From the NCBI GenBank assembly GCA_021789855.1, contig JAJYIW010000006.1:1-38158 (forward strand): a stretch of 38,158 nt of DNA. The letters run 5' to 3'. Of the stretch, positions 1 through 7,262 are shown one piece after another. This stretch comes from Chloroflexota bacterium. Lineage in GTDB: Bacteria; Chloroflexota; Anaerolineae; Anaerolineales; Anaerolineaceae. The notes under the pieces are model-generated. The model was not told the DNA's origin, ran no database searches, and saw only the letters and a list, made by a program, of their open reading frames with translations. Numbering within the stretch: position 1 is the first letter of the stretch; each line of letters opens with the position of its first letter. The position numbers and the translations under genes were made by a program.

Positions 1-19
1 TGAGGTGTACGCCATGCGA

Positions 20-883
20 TTATTTTTGTTTGGGGTCGAGGGTTTCGATGGCAAAGACGCTCAGGCTGCGCGGGCCAAAGAGGGAAGCCAGAGGGAGGTT
101 GATGGGGGTTTCGTTGAAGCTCGCTTTCGGAAAACTCATCGTCGCGTGCTCGCGCAAGGATTTACCCTCGTGGGCCAGGGCTGGCACAGGCTGAATGACC
201 GATATCTGAGAAAGGTCGGTAAATTCATCCAGGAATTCCTGGAGATAATCGGTGAGGTGTCGCAGGTTGCGCACTTTTTCTAAGGGCGTGAGGTGGCCGT
301 CTTCAAGGGTGAAGATCGGGAACAGGTTAAGCATTTCCCCGACCATGGCCTGGGAATAATCGATGAAGCCAGCCCGGAATATGTAGGTCAATCCCGGGAT
401 GCAGAATATGGAGTAGATATGGGGAATCTGGCCGCGGACCAGGTGTTCGATTTCACTGAGAGAGGCCTGCCGGGCGGCGGCTTCGGCGGCCAGTTGAGCC
501 AGGTAACCCAGTCCCACGGAAGTGGTTTGTGAATCGATGATCTGGACTGCAAGCCGGCCCTGGATCTGGGCAGCTGCGACCTGGGCGTTTAACAGGGTAG
601 AGCTTAAGTGCGACGATATCGGCAGTACGACGATTTCGTTATACGTCTTTCCCAAAGACAGGTAGGTCTGGCGGAACTCTTCGACTGTGGGGGCAACAAT
701 GGAGGGAACCTCCTTGCCCCGGATGGTGGCGGGTAAATCTTCCACCTTTAGCTCCGAGTTAGCCTCGTCCGAAGAATGGTTAAGATACACGTGCATCGGG
801 ATGGCCTTGATCAGGTGGCGTCCCGGAAAAGAAGGCCTCGGAAATTGTGCGGTGCTATCAGTAAGGATGCAGACTGAACTCAT
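20..883 (-). CDS. DegV family protein (FakB-like fatty-acid-binding subunit)
   Basis: The 287-residue protein opens with the DegV-type nucleotide/fatty-acid pocket pattern (TDSTAQFP, residues 8-15) and carries the family 'LPISSHLSST' segment near residue 87 and 'DSQTTSVGLG' near 117. Length matches the family (about 280). DegV/FakB proteins bind a fatty acid and present it to the kinase FakA for phosphorylation, feeding membrane lipid synthesis. The ATG lies three bases after the stop of the upstream FakA-like gene, so the two are probably translationally coupled, which supports the FakA-FakB pairing. Lipid specificity cannot be read from sequence. The family call is strong; the exact partner role is inference. 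Confidence 0.9.
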   Translation of the reverse strand: MSSVCILTDSTAQFPRPSFPGRHLIKAIPMHVYLNHSSDEANSELKVEDLPATIRGKEVPSIVAPTVEEFRQTYLSLGKTYNEIVVLPISSHLSSTLLNAQVAAAQIQGRLAVQIIDSQTTSVGLGYLAQLAAEAAARQASLSEIEHLVRGQIPHIYSIFCIPGLTYIFRAGFIDYSQAMVGEMLNLFPIFTLEDGHLTPLEKVRNLRHLTDYLQEFLDEFTDLSQISVIQPVPALAHEGKSLREHATMSFPKASFNETPINLPLASLFGPRSLSVFAIETLDPKQK

Positions 884-886
884 AGG

Positions 887-2575
887 TCATTCAAGCGACA
901 TAATTAACTGGTAATGAGGTTGGTTACCTTCATGAATTTCTACTTCATGATTGGGGTAAACCGAGCGGATCTTATCTGAAATCTTGTTCACATCGATGGA
1001 TTGAATATCCGACCCATAAAACAGGGTGATGCGTTCCCGGTCTGAGACGTTGGCTTTAGCTAACAGGCCCAGGCAAGCTTCTTCGATGGTTGTGGCGGAG
1101 TAGATTAATTTTCCGTTGAGCAGCGCGATCACGTCTCCCTTTTTCACCTGCACGCCATTCATCTTGACCGAACGAGTGGCGACCGTGATCTCGCCCGTAT
1201 CCACCTCCGTGATGGCTTGAGACATCTCCTGGTACACTTCTTCCAGGTTGCCATCAGGGGAGAGTCTTAGCATGGCCGCCAGGCCTTGGGGAATGGTGTT
1301 GCACTGCACCACCTTGATATTTTTAACGGAAAAATTGGCGGCTGTCTGGGCAGCCAGGATGATATTTTTGTTGTTAGGCAGGATAATAATTTTATCGGTG
1401 GGCAGATTTTCAAAGGACTTTAGGATTTCATCGGTGCTGGGATTCATGGTTTGCCCGCCTTCCACAATGGCGGCTACCCCCAGGCTGGCGAAGATGCGCG
1501 ATATACCGATGCCAGGCGAAATAGCGATCGTCGCAATCTGGCCAGGCTCTACCGGCGCCAGGTTGACCTTGCTTTGAATTTTCTGGTCGGTCCGCTGTTG
1601 CACCTGGGCAACCAGGTTTTCGATCGTCACGTGGGTGATGGTGCCAAGCTTCATGGTGTAGTCAATCGGCTGGTACCGCTTCTCGGTCGGCACGTGAATG
1701 TGCATGCGGTACATACCGTCGCCTTCGCCGACCTGGATGGAGGTGCCGTACTGGGTCAGCTCATTGTAAAAACGCTCGATGTCCAGAGGGCGCTCAGGGG
1801 TGAAATCGATGACCACCTCAAAATCTTGCCCGGGCTCGATCGTCTCTTTGGCCTCCTGGATGGCGAGGGTTGATAGAGGTTGCACAGTAGCTAAATTTAC
1901 TTCCAAAGATTGGCCTTTTAAATACCTCAACATGCCTTCAAAAAGGTAGAACAAGCCCTTGCCGCCTGAATCGACCACCCCGGCCTGCTTGAGAATCGGC
2001 AACAATTCGGGCGTATGGCGCACCGACGCGTCGGCAGCCTGGACAATATCTTCCAGCAAGGTGAGGAAGTCCTCCGAAGTTTCCAGTTGTTTTTCAGCTT
2101 CAGCCGCAATATCTTTTGCTACGGTCAGGATCGTCCCTTCAACCGGGCGGACGATGCCTTTATACGCCGTATTGCGCCCTTCTCCAAGCGCACGCACAAA
2201 GGTTGGGATATCCATAGCATCCAGATTATCCAGTACGCGAGCGATTCCTCGCCAGATTTGGGACAGGATCACTCCCGAATTCCCCCTGGCCCCCATCAAG
2301 GCTCCCTGCGCCACAGCATGCGCCATCTTCCCGATATTGTGCTCGCCTGAGCTGGAAATTTCGTTGTAAGCGGCTTGCATGGTTAATACCATATTGGTGC
2401 CGGTATCACCATCGGGCACTGGAAAAATATTCAGTTCATTCACAATTTGCTGGTTGGTACGTAACCAGGTGAGGGAGGCCTCGATCAGGTTTTTTAACTG
2501 CTGCCCGTCAACCGGACCAAGCTGAGGTGGGTTATTTTCGCCGGAATCACCTTGGATTATGGGGTCGAAGGTCAT
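887..2575 (-). CDS. fakA: Fatty acid kinase catalytic subunit FakA-like (DAK2/YloV family)
   Basis: The 562-residue protein has an N-terminal DhaL/DAK2 ATP-binding domain (about residues 25-220), with the metal-binding motif PVPDGDTGTNM and the following GARGNSGVILSQ. A middle domain and a C-terminal DegV-like domain follow, the layout of YloV/FakA. FakA phosphorylates fatty acids held by FakB (DegV) proteins. It sits between an asp23-like gene (31 bases upstream) and a degV gene (3 bases downstream) on the same strand, the common arrangement in Firmicutes and Chloroflexota. Older annotations call such proteins dihydroxyacetone-kinase-like; the DegV neighbour favours fatty acid kinase. Confidence 0.9.
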   Translation of the reverse strand: MTFDPIIQGDSGENNPPQLGPVDGQQLKNLIEASLTWLRTNQQIVNELNIFPVPDGDTGTNMVLTMQAAYNEISSSGEHNIGKMAHAVAQGALMGARGNSGVILSQIWRGIARVLDNLDAMDIPTFVRALGEGRNTAYKGIVRPVEGTILTVAKDIAAEAEKQLETSEDFLTLLEDIVQAADASVRHTPELLPILKQAGVVDSGGKGLFYLFEGMLRYLKGQSLEVNLATVQPLSTLAIQEAKETIEPGQDFEVVIDFTPERPLDIERFYNELTQYGTSIQVGEGDGMYRMHIHVPTEKRYQPIDYTMKLGTITHVTIENLVAQVQQRTDQKIQSKVNLAPVEPGQIATIAISPGIGISRIFASLGVAAIVEGGQTMNPSTDEILKSFENLPTDKIIILPNNKNIILAAQTAANFSVKNIKVVQCNTIPQGLAAMLRLSPDGNLEEVYQEMSQAITEVDTGEITVATRSVKMNGVQVKKGDVIALLNGKLIYSATTIEEACLGLLAKANVSDRERITLFYGSDIQSIDVNKISDKIRSVYPNHEVEIHEGNQPHYQLIMSLE

Positions 2576-2606
2576 AATTCTCCTAAAAGATCGCTCATCA
2601 TTTTAT

Positions 2607-2963
2607 CTAATCTGGATTGCTGATGCGTAAGCCGCGTACATGGACATTGACTTGTTTCACCGATAACCCCAGGGTTTTTTCCAGTTGAAAGCGCACGCTT
2701 TCTGATACACTGGCGGCAACCGAAGTAATCCGGGTGCCATATTCGACGATGATATACAGGTTGACTTCCAGGTCTTTTCCATCAAAATTGATATCTACCC
2801 CCATGGTGGGGTCCTTGATGATGGCCTGGGCCAGGCCGAGCGCAATATTTTTTGCAGCTAACCCGACCACTCCATAAGAAGACAAGGCTGACTGGCAGGC
2901 GATGGTAGATATTGCTCGGTGAGAGACGAATATATTTCCAAGTGGGTTGGTTCCGTCTTTCAT
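2607..2963 (-). CDS. Asp23/Gls24 family envelope stress response protein
   Basis: The 118-residue protein matches the Asp23/YloU family throughout. It has an early 'GNIFVSHRAISTIACQSALSSYGVVGLA' region with no signal peptide, then alternating hydrophobic strands ('VDINFDGKDLEVNLYIIVEYG'; spaced excerpts) and the C-terminal 'VNVHVRGL' signature. In Firmicutes these small proteins associate with the membrane and relate to cell-envelope stress; the biochemical role is unsettled. It is the first gene of the asp23-fakA-degV operon and divergent from rpmB, as in the yloU/rpmB arrangement of Bacillus. The ATG is preceded by AAAGGG. Family call firm, function uncertain. Confidence 0.88.
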   Translation of the reverse strand: MKDGTNPLGNIFVSHRAISTIACQSALSSYGVVGLAAKNIALGLAQAIIKDPTMGVDINFDGKDLEVNLYIIVEYGTRITSVAASVSESVRFQLEKTLGLSVKQVNVHVRGLRISNPD

Positions 2964-2988
2964 TTTTTACCCTTTGTTAAAGAATGGC

Positions 2989-3017
2989 TTGATGACAGTT
3001 TCGGTTTATGGTAAAAT
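2989..3017 (+). promoter_or_regulatory. Probable sigma-A-type promoter of rpmB
   Basis: TTGATG (2989-2994), exactly 17 bases, then TAAAAT (3012-3017). The spacing is ideal and the pair lies about 75 bases before the rpmB ATG. It falls in the divergent region shared with the asp23 gene. Call rests on consensus and position only. Confidence 0.6.
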
Positions 3018-3090
3018 AACCCGCTGCTGCTGAGATAGTGAATTTATGCCGGTTTATGCCGTGCGATTGATTGCATGAAAGGATACGAAG

Positions 3091-3273
3091 ATGGCTAAGT
3101 GCGAACTTTGCGGGAAAACAACGACCTTTGGTCACAACCGGAGCTTCTCTTTGCGGGCAACCAACCGGGCTTTTCATCCCAACCTGCAAAAAGTAACGGT
3201 GGTGGTGCATGGTCGTAAAGTACATAAAATTCTCTGCGCCAAGTGCATCCGTACGATGGTTAAGAGTGTTTGA
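3091..3273 (+). CDS. rpmB: 50S ribosomal protein L28
   Basis: The 60-residue basic protein begins MAKCELCGK and has the L28 pattern: an N-terminal CxxC, 'FGHNRSFS', 'RAT(N)RAFHPNLQKV', and a C-terminal 'LCAKCIRTM' providing a second CxxC. The four cysteines suggest the zinc-binding version of L28. It is a structural component of the large ribosomal subunit. It is transcribed alone between divergent asp23 and convergent rpe, with its own promoter and a strong terminator. The ORF called on the opposite strand over it (2977-3303) is a shadow. Confidence 0.97.
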   Translation: MAKCELCGKTTTFGHNRSFSLRATNRAFHPNLQKVTVVVHGRKVHKILCAKCIRTMVKSV

Positions 3274-3298
3274 GGGCAATTTTACTTTCCTGGCAAAG

Positions 3299-3326
3299 AT
3301 CACGGCTCCGGCCGTGATTTTTGTTT
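3299..3326 (+). terminator. Rho-independent terminator after rpmB
   Basis: A perfect 8-bp stem ATCACGGC/GCCGTGAT with a TCCG tetraloop is followed by TTTTTGTTT. It ends at the stop codon of the convergent rpe gene, so it sits in a gap of only about 50 bases. The plus-strand T-run is the convincing one; the opposite side has no clear T-run. Confidence 0.88.
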
Positions 3327-3987
3327 AATCACTGACACTGGCCCGTAGCTGTTGGATTCCGGCAAAAATCCCATCTGGGTGCTTAAAAATGGAGGTGGCA
3401 GCCACAATAGCCCTGGCGCCCGCCTGGTAAACTCCCGGTAAAGTATCAGCGGTGATGCCTCCATCCACTTCAATGATGGCGGTCAGGTTAGATTCCTCCA
3501 GCATCTTTTTGACCTTTTGAATCTTCGGCAGAGATTGTGGGATGAATTTCTGCCCCGAAGCGCCCGGGTTCACGGTCATCACCAGCACGATATCGACCAG
3601 GTGGAGCACCGGGGCTATATTTTCCGCTGCTGTGCCAGGATTAATCACCACCCCTGGGTGGCAGCCTAATTCACGGATGACTTGCAGGGTATGGTAGAGA
3701 TTCGGGCAGGTTTCATAATGCACGGAGATGTTCTGGGCGCCGGCCCGGGCAAAACTCTCTAACTGGCGCTCTGGTTTTTCAACCATCAGGTGGACATCTA
3801 GCGGTAACCCGGTGAGCCGGTGGCAGGTTTCTACGATAAAATCACCCATCGTGATGTGGGGGACAAAGTGGCCATCCATGACATCGACATGAATCCAGTC
3901 CACACCACCCGTCTCGGCCATTTGGATTTGATCGGCCAGATGCCCAAAGTCGGCTGAAAGAATGGAAGAAGATAACAGGATTGGCAT
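3325..3987 (-). CDS. rpe: Ribulose-phosphate 3-epimerase
   Basis: The chosen start gives 220 residues beginning MPILLSSSILSADFGHL, the typical RPE N-terminus (I-L-S-A-D-F). Family motifs follow: 'VDWIHVDVMDGHFVPHI' (metal-binding His/Asp), 'PLDVHLMVE', 'LVMTVNPGASGQKFI' and 'IEVDGGI'. It interconverts ribulose-5-phosphate and xylulose-5-phosphate in the pentose phosphate pathway. The ORF track extends the start 37 codons into the upstream kinase gene; that extension has no family similarity and overlaps the kinase C-terminus, so I reject it. With the trimmed start the gene begins 8 bases after the kinase stop and is probably cotranscribed with it. Confidence 0.96.
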   Translation of the reverse strand: MPILLSSSILSADFGHLADQIQMAETGGVDWIHVDVMDGHFVPHITMGDFIVETCHRLTGLPLDVHLMVEKPERQLESFARAGAQNISVHYETCPNLYHTLQVIRELGCHPGVVINPGTAAENIAPVLHLVDIVLVMTVNPGASGQKFIPQSLPKIQKVKKMLEESNLTAIIEVDGGITADTLPGVYQAGARAIVAATSIFKHPDGIFAGIQQLRASVSD

Positions 3988-3995
3988 CGAGGGTT

Positions 3996-5051
3996 TTATC
4001 TTACCGGTGAATTTAAGGATAACCAGACGAACAGCCAGAAGGGAATCAAACCGCCTACGGCTAAAACGGTCAATAACCCCAGGCCAATGGTCAACCAATC
4101 GATATCAAAGGCATGGTTGTCCTCGGTTGCTTCAGGTGACGCCTCCGTTGTGGTTCCAGAGGCCTCGAAAGAGGCAGGCGTGTTGAACTGGGTGATCGCC
4201 GGAGAGGGTTGAGTGGTGGTTTGGGAAAGCCGGGTGTGGTAATTAATCAAGACTCTTCCAAATTGATCGGCAGTGCGATAGCGGTTTGAAGGTTCTTTGG
4301 AGAGGACCTTGAGGATGATCTGCTCTAATGGCTCGGATATGGCGGGATTGAGGTCGCGGGGAGAGACTGGGGTCACTTCCCGGTGGTAGCGAGCCAGTTC
4401 GGAGGCATCATCGGCGTTAAAAGGCAGTTGCCCGGTGAGGGATTCATACAGGATGATCCCAAGAGAATACACATCGGAGGCGGGAGATGGGGCGGAGCCA
4501 GAGGCCTGTTCGGGCGAAAAATATTGGGGAGAGCCCCAGACCACCTCATTGTGCTCATCTTCATGGATTGAGGCCATCGCGCGGGCGATGCCAAAATCGG
4601 CCACTTTGAGCCGTTGGTCGGGGGTGACGAGCAAATTTTGGGGTTTGATATCACAATGGACCAGCCCGGCGCGATGCGCATAGCCGACTCCAGCGCATGC
4701 CTGTGTCATCAAGTGGAGCGTCTCATCCACCGATAAACGCCCACACTGCCTGAGGAGAGTCTTGAGATCCGTTCCAGGGACGTATTCCATCACGATAAAA
4801 AGGCGACCCTGATCTAATCCAAAGTCATGGATGGTAACGATGTTGGGATGGGAGAGGTTGGCCGCCGCTTTGGCTTCCTGCTTAAACCGTTCACGGAAAT
4901 GGGGATCGTTAGAGAAGTCTTCCCGCAATATTTTGATCGCCACCGTCCGTTCCAGCATTAAATCATGCGCTTTAAAGATCACGGCCATACCGCCAGATCC
5001 TAGCGACTGCTGTAATTGGTACCGGTTCATCAAAAGTGGAGCATCACCCAT
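3996..5051 (-). CDS. PrkC/PknB-like Ser/Thr protein kinase, tail-anchored, non-RD type
   Basis: The 351-residue protein has a kinase domain at about residues 11-275: glycine loop GSGGMAV (18-24), catalytic Lys40, Glu59, catalytic loop HCDIKPQN (132-139), DFG (152-154) and the SPEQA segment. The residue before catalytic Asp134 is Cys rather than the usual Arg, making it a non-RD kinase. A Thr/Pro-rich linker leads to one hydrophobic segment (about 316-345) and a five-residue tail, so there are no external PASTA or sensor domains. Its place next to rpe and near rpmB/asp23/fakA matches the PrkC locus of Firmicutes. ATG has AGAAGGA upstream. Substrate unknown. Confidence 0.92.
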   Translation of the reverse strand: MGDAPLLMNRYQLQQSLGSGGMAVIFKAHDLMLERTVAIKILREDFSNDPHFRERFKQEAKAAANLSHPNIVTIHDFGLDQGRLFIVMEYVPGTDLKTLLRQCGRLSVDETLHLMTQACAGVGYAHRAGLVHCDIKPQNLLVTPDQRLKVADFGIARAMASIHEDEHNEVVWGSPQYFSPEQASGSAPSPASDVYSLGIILYESLTGQLPFNADDASELARYHREVTPVSPRDLNPAISEPLEQIILKVLSKEPSNRYRTADQFGRVLINYHTRLSQTTTQPSPAITQFNTPASFEASGTTTEASPEATEDNHAFDIDWLTIGLGLLTVLAVGGLIPFWLFVWLSLNSPVR

Positions 5052-5111
5052 GGGCTTCCTTCTGTAAATTTGGATTATATCATAATGCCATAATCATCTA
5101 CGCCTATTATA

Positions 5112-5117
5112 TATAAT
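5112..5117 (+). promoter_or_regulatory. Possible -10 element in the divergent kinase/SH3-protein region
   Basis: A TATAAT hexamer sits inside a very AT-rich run (5104-5117) between the divergent kinase and SH3-protein genes; a second, on the minus strand (ATTATA at 5074-5079), could serve the kinase. I found no good -35 partner for either at 17 bases, so these are weak calls based on base composition and place. Confidence 0.3.
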
Positions 5118-5170
5118 GGTACAATTCCAGCCAGGGCATCTCATCATCCGGCTTCTAACTCTGGCATACT

Positions 5171-5695
5171 ATGGGCCAATCATTTGGAAGGAATAACTTG
5201 CTGACCCCCTGGGTGTTTATCGGGGGGGTGTTACTGGCGGGGATTACCCTGGGCTGCCTGGTGGCCTTGATTTTATTTCTCCGGCCAACGCATTCCAGTG
5301 CGTTTTCCGCTTCCACCCCGGAGGTCACGGTGCTGGTTGCCCCCACCTTCACCCCGGTCTTGCCTCCGCCCACTTCGGCGGCTACCTCCACCCCAGGGGT
5401 GACGCCTGGCACGGCCCAGCCCGGCGGCCCGATCAAAATAGGAATTTATGTGCAGATCGTGGGCACCGGCGGCGATGGCTTGCGCATTCGCTCCGGGCCT
5501 GGCACCTACAATACCACCAATTTTATCGGCATGGATTCTGAAGTATTCCTGGTAAAAGGAGGGCCCATCCAGGCCGATAACCTGAGCTGGTGGTTGCTGC
5601 AAGCGCCCTATGATAAGAGCCGGTCAGGTTGGGCGGCGGGGTCTTACCTGGCTGTGATAAGCGGGCCCCAACCCACACTCACCCCTACCCCTTGA
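5171..5695 (+). CDS. Membrane-anchored SH3-like domain protein
   Basis: The 174-residue protein has one N-terminal membrane segment (about residues 15-37, 'FIGGVLLAGITLGCLVAL'), a Thr/Pro/Ala-rich linker (about 45-85) and a C-terminal SH3b-like domain with the signature 'GLRIRSGPGTYN' and closing 'GWAAGSYL'. It ends in a short TPTLTPTP tail. SH3b domains in exported proteins usually bind cell-wall or glycan components. It is divergent from the PrkC-like kinase. The annotated ATG lacks a good ribosome-binding site; an in-frame TTG at 5198 has GGAAGGA just upstream and is a real alternative start. The last 11 bases overlap the end of convergent purB. Specific role unknown. Confidence 0.8.
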   Translation: MGQSFGRNNLLTPWVFIGGVLLAGITLGCLVALILFLRPTHSSAFSASTPEVTVLVAPTFTPVLPPPTSAATSTPGVTPGTAQPGGPIKIGIYVQIVGTGGDGLRIRSGPGTYNTTNFIGMDSEVFLVKGGPIQADNLSWWLLQAPYDKSRSGWAAGSYLAVISGPQPTLTPTP

Positions 5696-7079
5696 GCCAT
5701 TGTTTGATCTGTTGAGCCAGCTCCCTGGCCCGGGCTGGTGCACTGCCCGTATGGCGGCCAGCCTGCATCAAGCGCCGGATCTCGCCCCCTGGCAAGAACT
5801 GCTGGAAATCGGCATCCTGGGCAATCGCCTCGATCAAAGGGTTAGGCATCCCTGCCTGGATGGCCTGCCAGGCCTGGAGGGAGTGGATGCGTAGCTTTTC
5901 GTGCATTACCTGGCGGTCGGCCCCGGCTTTCGCCGCAGCCATCAGCACTTGCTCGGTGGCGGCAAACGGAGCATACGTTGCGAGGTTGCGCTGGATGGCG
6001 CTCTCTTCAATCTTCAGCCCCGAGATGAGCCGTTGGCTTACCCTGAGCAGCTCATCGGTGATTAAAAAAGCTTCGGGCAGCAGGCTCCGCCGGTTGGCGC
6101 TATCATCCAGGGTGCGTTCGAGCAGCGAATTGGCCGCATTATCCCAGGCGATGCGCGGGAGCCCGGCCAACTGGCGGGCCAGGGAATCGATTTTTTCGGC
6201 GTTGATGGGATTGCGCTTGAACGGCATGGCAGAGGATCCCACCTGTTTGCTGCCAAAAGGCTCACTCAGCTCACCAAACAGGGGAGATTGAAGCACGCGC
6301 AGGTCAAAGGCGAATTTGTTGAGCGATGCGCCAACCCCGGCCAGGGTGGACAGGATCAGGTAGTCTTGTTTGCGGGGATAGGTCTGGTGGCTCACCGGGT
6401 AAAAGGCCAGATCCAATTTCTCCGATAGGGCTTCCTCGAAGGTTTCAATAGAGCTCTCGCCGAGTAAATCCATGTACGCGGCTGATGTGCCCACTGCGCC
6501 TTTAAAGCCTTTCCCTCTGATCTTTCCAGCGACCCGGCTGAGCTCCTGGTAATCTTCGAACAGGTCCTGGGCATAGATAGCGAAGCGATATCCCAGGGTA
6601 GAAGGCTCAGCGGGTTGGAGATGGGTGAAGGCGATGATCGGGAGATCGGCCCATTGCTCCATTTTCTGAGTCCAGAGCAACAGCACGCCTTCGATCTTCT
6701 TTAAAACCATCTGCATGGATTCGCGCAGCCGGATGGCATCGGCATTGTCCTCAATATCCATGGATGTGGCGCCAAGGTGGAGGCTTCCACCCCCCAGCGG
6801 ACACTGCCCGGCGTAGGTCTTCAATTCGGCCATCAAATCATGCTGGATTTCGCTCTCAATTTCCAGGGCGCGGGGGATATCGATATCTTCCACGTGAGCT
6901 TTTAAATCCCCCAGTTGTTCGGGTGATACCAGCCCATAGGTTGCCTGGACTTCGGCCAGGGCCAGCCAGATTCTCCGCCACACTTTTCGCTTGTAGGTCT
7001 CGCTCCACACCCGGCGCATGTCATCTGAGCCGTAACGCCAGGTAAAAGGCGATTGATAAAGAGTATAGGGATCAGTCAT
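5685..7079 (-). CDS. purB: Adenylosuccinate lyase
   Basis: The 464-residue protein belongs to the fumarase/aspartase superfamily, with the signature GSSAMPFKRNP carrying the flexible-loop catalytic serine. It also has 'TSMDIEDNADA' and 'THLQPAEPSTLGYR', which hold the substrate-binding and general-acid histidine region. PurB acts twice in purine synthesis, cleaving SAICAR and adenylosuccinate to release fumarate. Length is normal. The gene stands alone, divergent from the PQQ-kinase operon and convergent with the SH3 protein, whose stop it overlaps by 11 bases. 'TSMDIEDN' is closer to the purB branch that lacks argininosuccinate lyase features, so confidence in the name is high. Confidence 0.95.
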   Translation of the reverse strand: MTDPYTLYQSPFTWRYGSDDMRRVWSETYKRKVWRRIWLALAEVQATYGLVSPEQLGDLKAHVEDIDIPRALEIESEIQHDLMAELKTYAGQCPLGGGSLHLGATSMDIEDNADAIRLRESMQMVLKKIEGVLLLWTQKMEQWADLPIIAFTHLQPAEPSTLGYRFAIYAQDLFEDYQELSRVAGKIRGKGFKGAVGTSAAYMDLLGESSIETFEEALSEKLDLAFYPVSHQTYPRKQDYLILSTLAGVGASLNKFAFDLRVLQSPLFGELSEPFGSKQVGSSAMPFKRNPINAEKIDSLARQLAGLPRIAWDNAANSLLERTLDDSANRRSLLPEAFLITDELLRVSQRLISGLKIEESAIQRNLATYAPFAATEQVLMAAAKAGADRQVMHEKLRIHSLQAWQAIQAGMPNPLIEAIAQDADFQQFLPGGEIRRLMQAGRHTGSAPARARELAQQIKQWLKG

Positions 7080-7188
7080 GAGCGTTCCACTCCACTTTCA
7101 GCCAAAGCCGGATACCGGATCAGGCGCCAAAATCGATTTATTATAACGGAGGCCAGGCGGTTTACGCTAAGGTTGTTCAGTAAATTGG

Positions 7189-7217
7189 TTGCAATTCCGT
7201 TAAATGCAATTTATAAT
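7189..7217 (+). promoter_or_regulatory. Probable promoter of the kinase/phosphatase signalling operon
   Basis: TTGCAA (7189-7194), a 17-base spacer, and a perfect TATAAT (7212-7217). Transcription would begin near 7224, about 39 bases before the ATG at 7263. It lies inside the ORF-track extension of the kinase gene, which is one reason to reject that extension. On the minus strand a TATAAT (ATTATA at 7140-7145) may serve purB but has only a weak -35. Confidence 0.7.
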
Positions 7218-7262
7218 CATTGGATATTCCACTATGGGAGGAATCGGCTGGAAACTCACCGT

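Noticed and set aside
2977-3303. 108-residue minus-strand ORF across rpmB
   Set aside because: Antisense to L28, which has full family motifs, its own promoter and terminator.
5100-5120. AT-rich run as replication origin or DnaA box
   Set aside because: No DnaA box (TTATCCACA) found near; a simple intergenic promoter region explains the AT content.
7053-7262. 70-residue extension of the PQQ-kinase
   Set aside because: The best promoter lies inside it, and the extension overlaps purB's start without family similarity.
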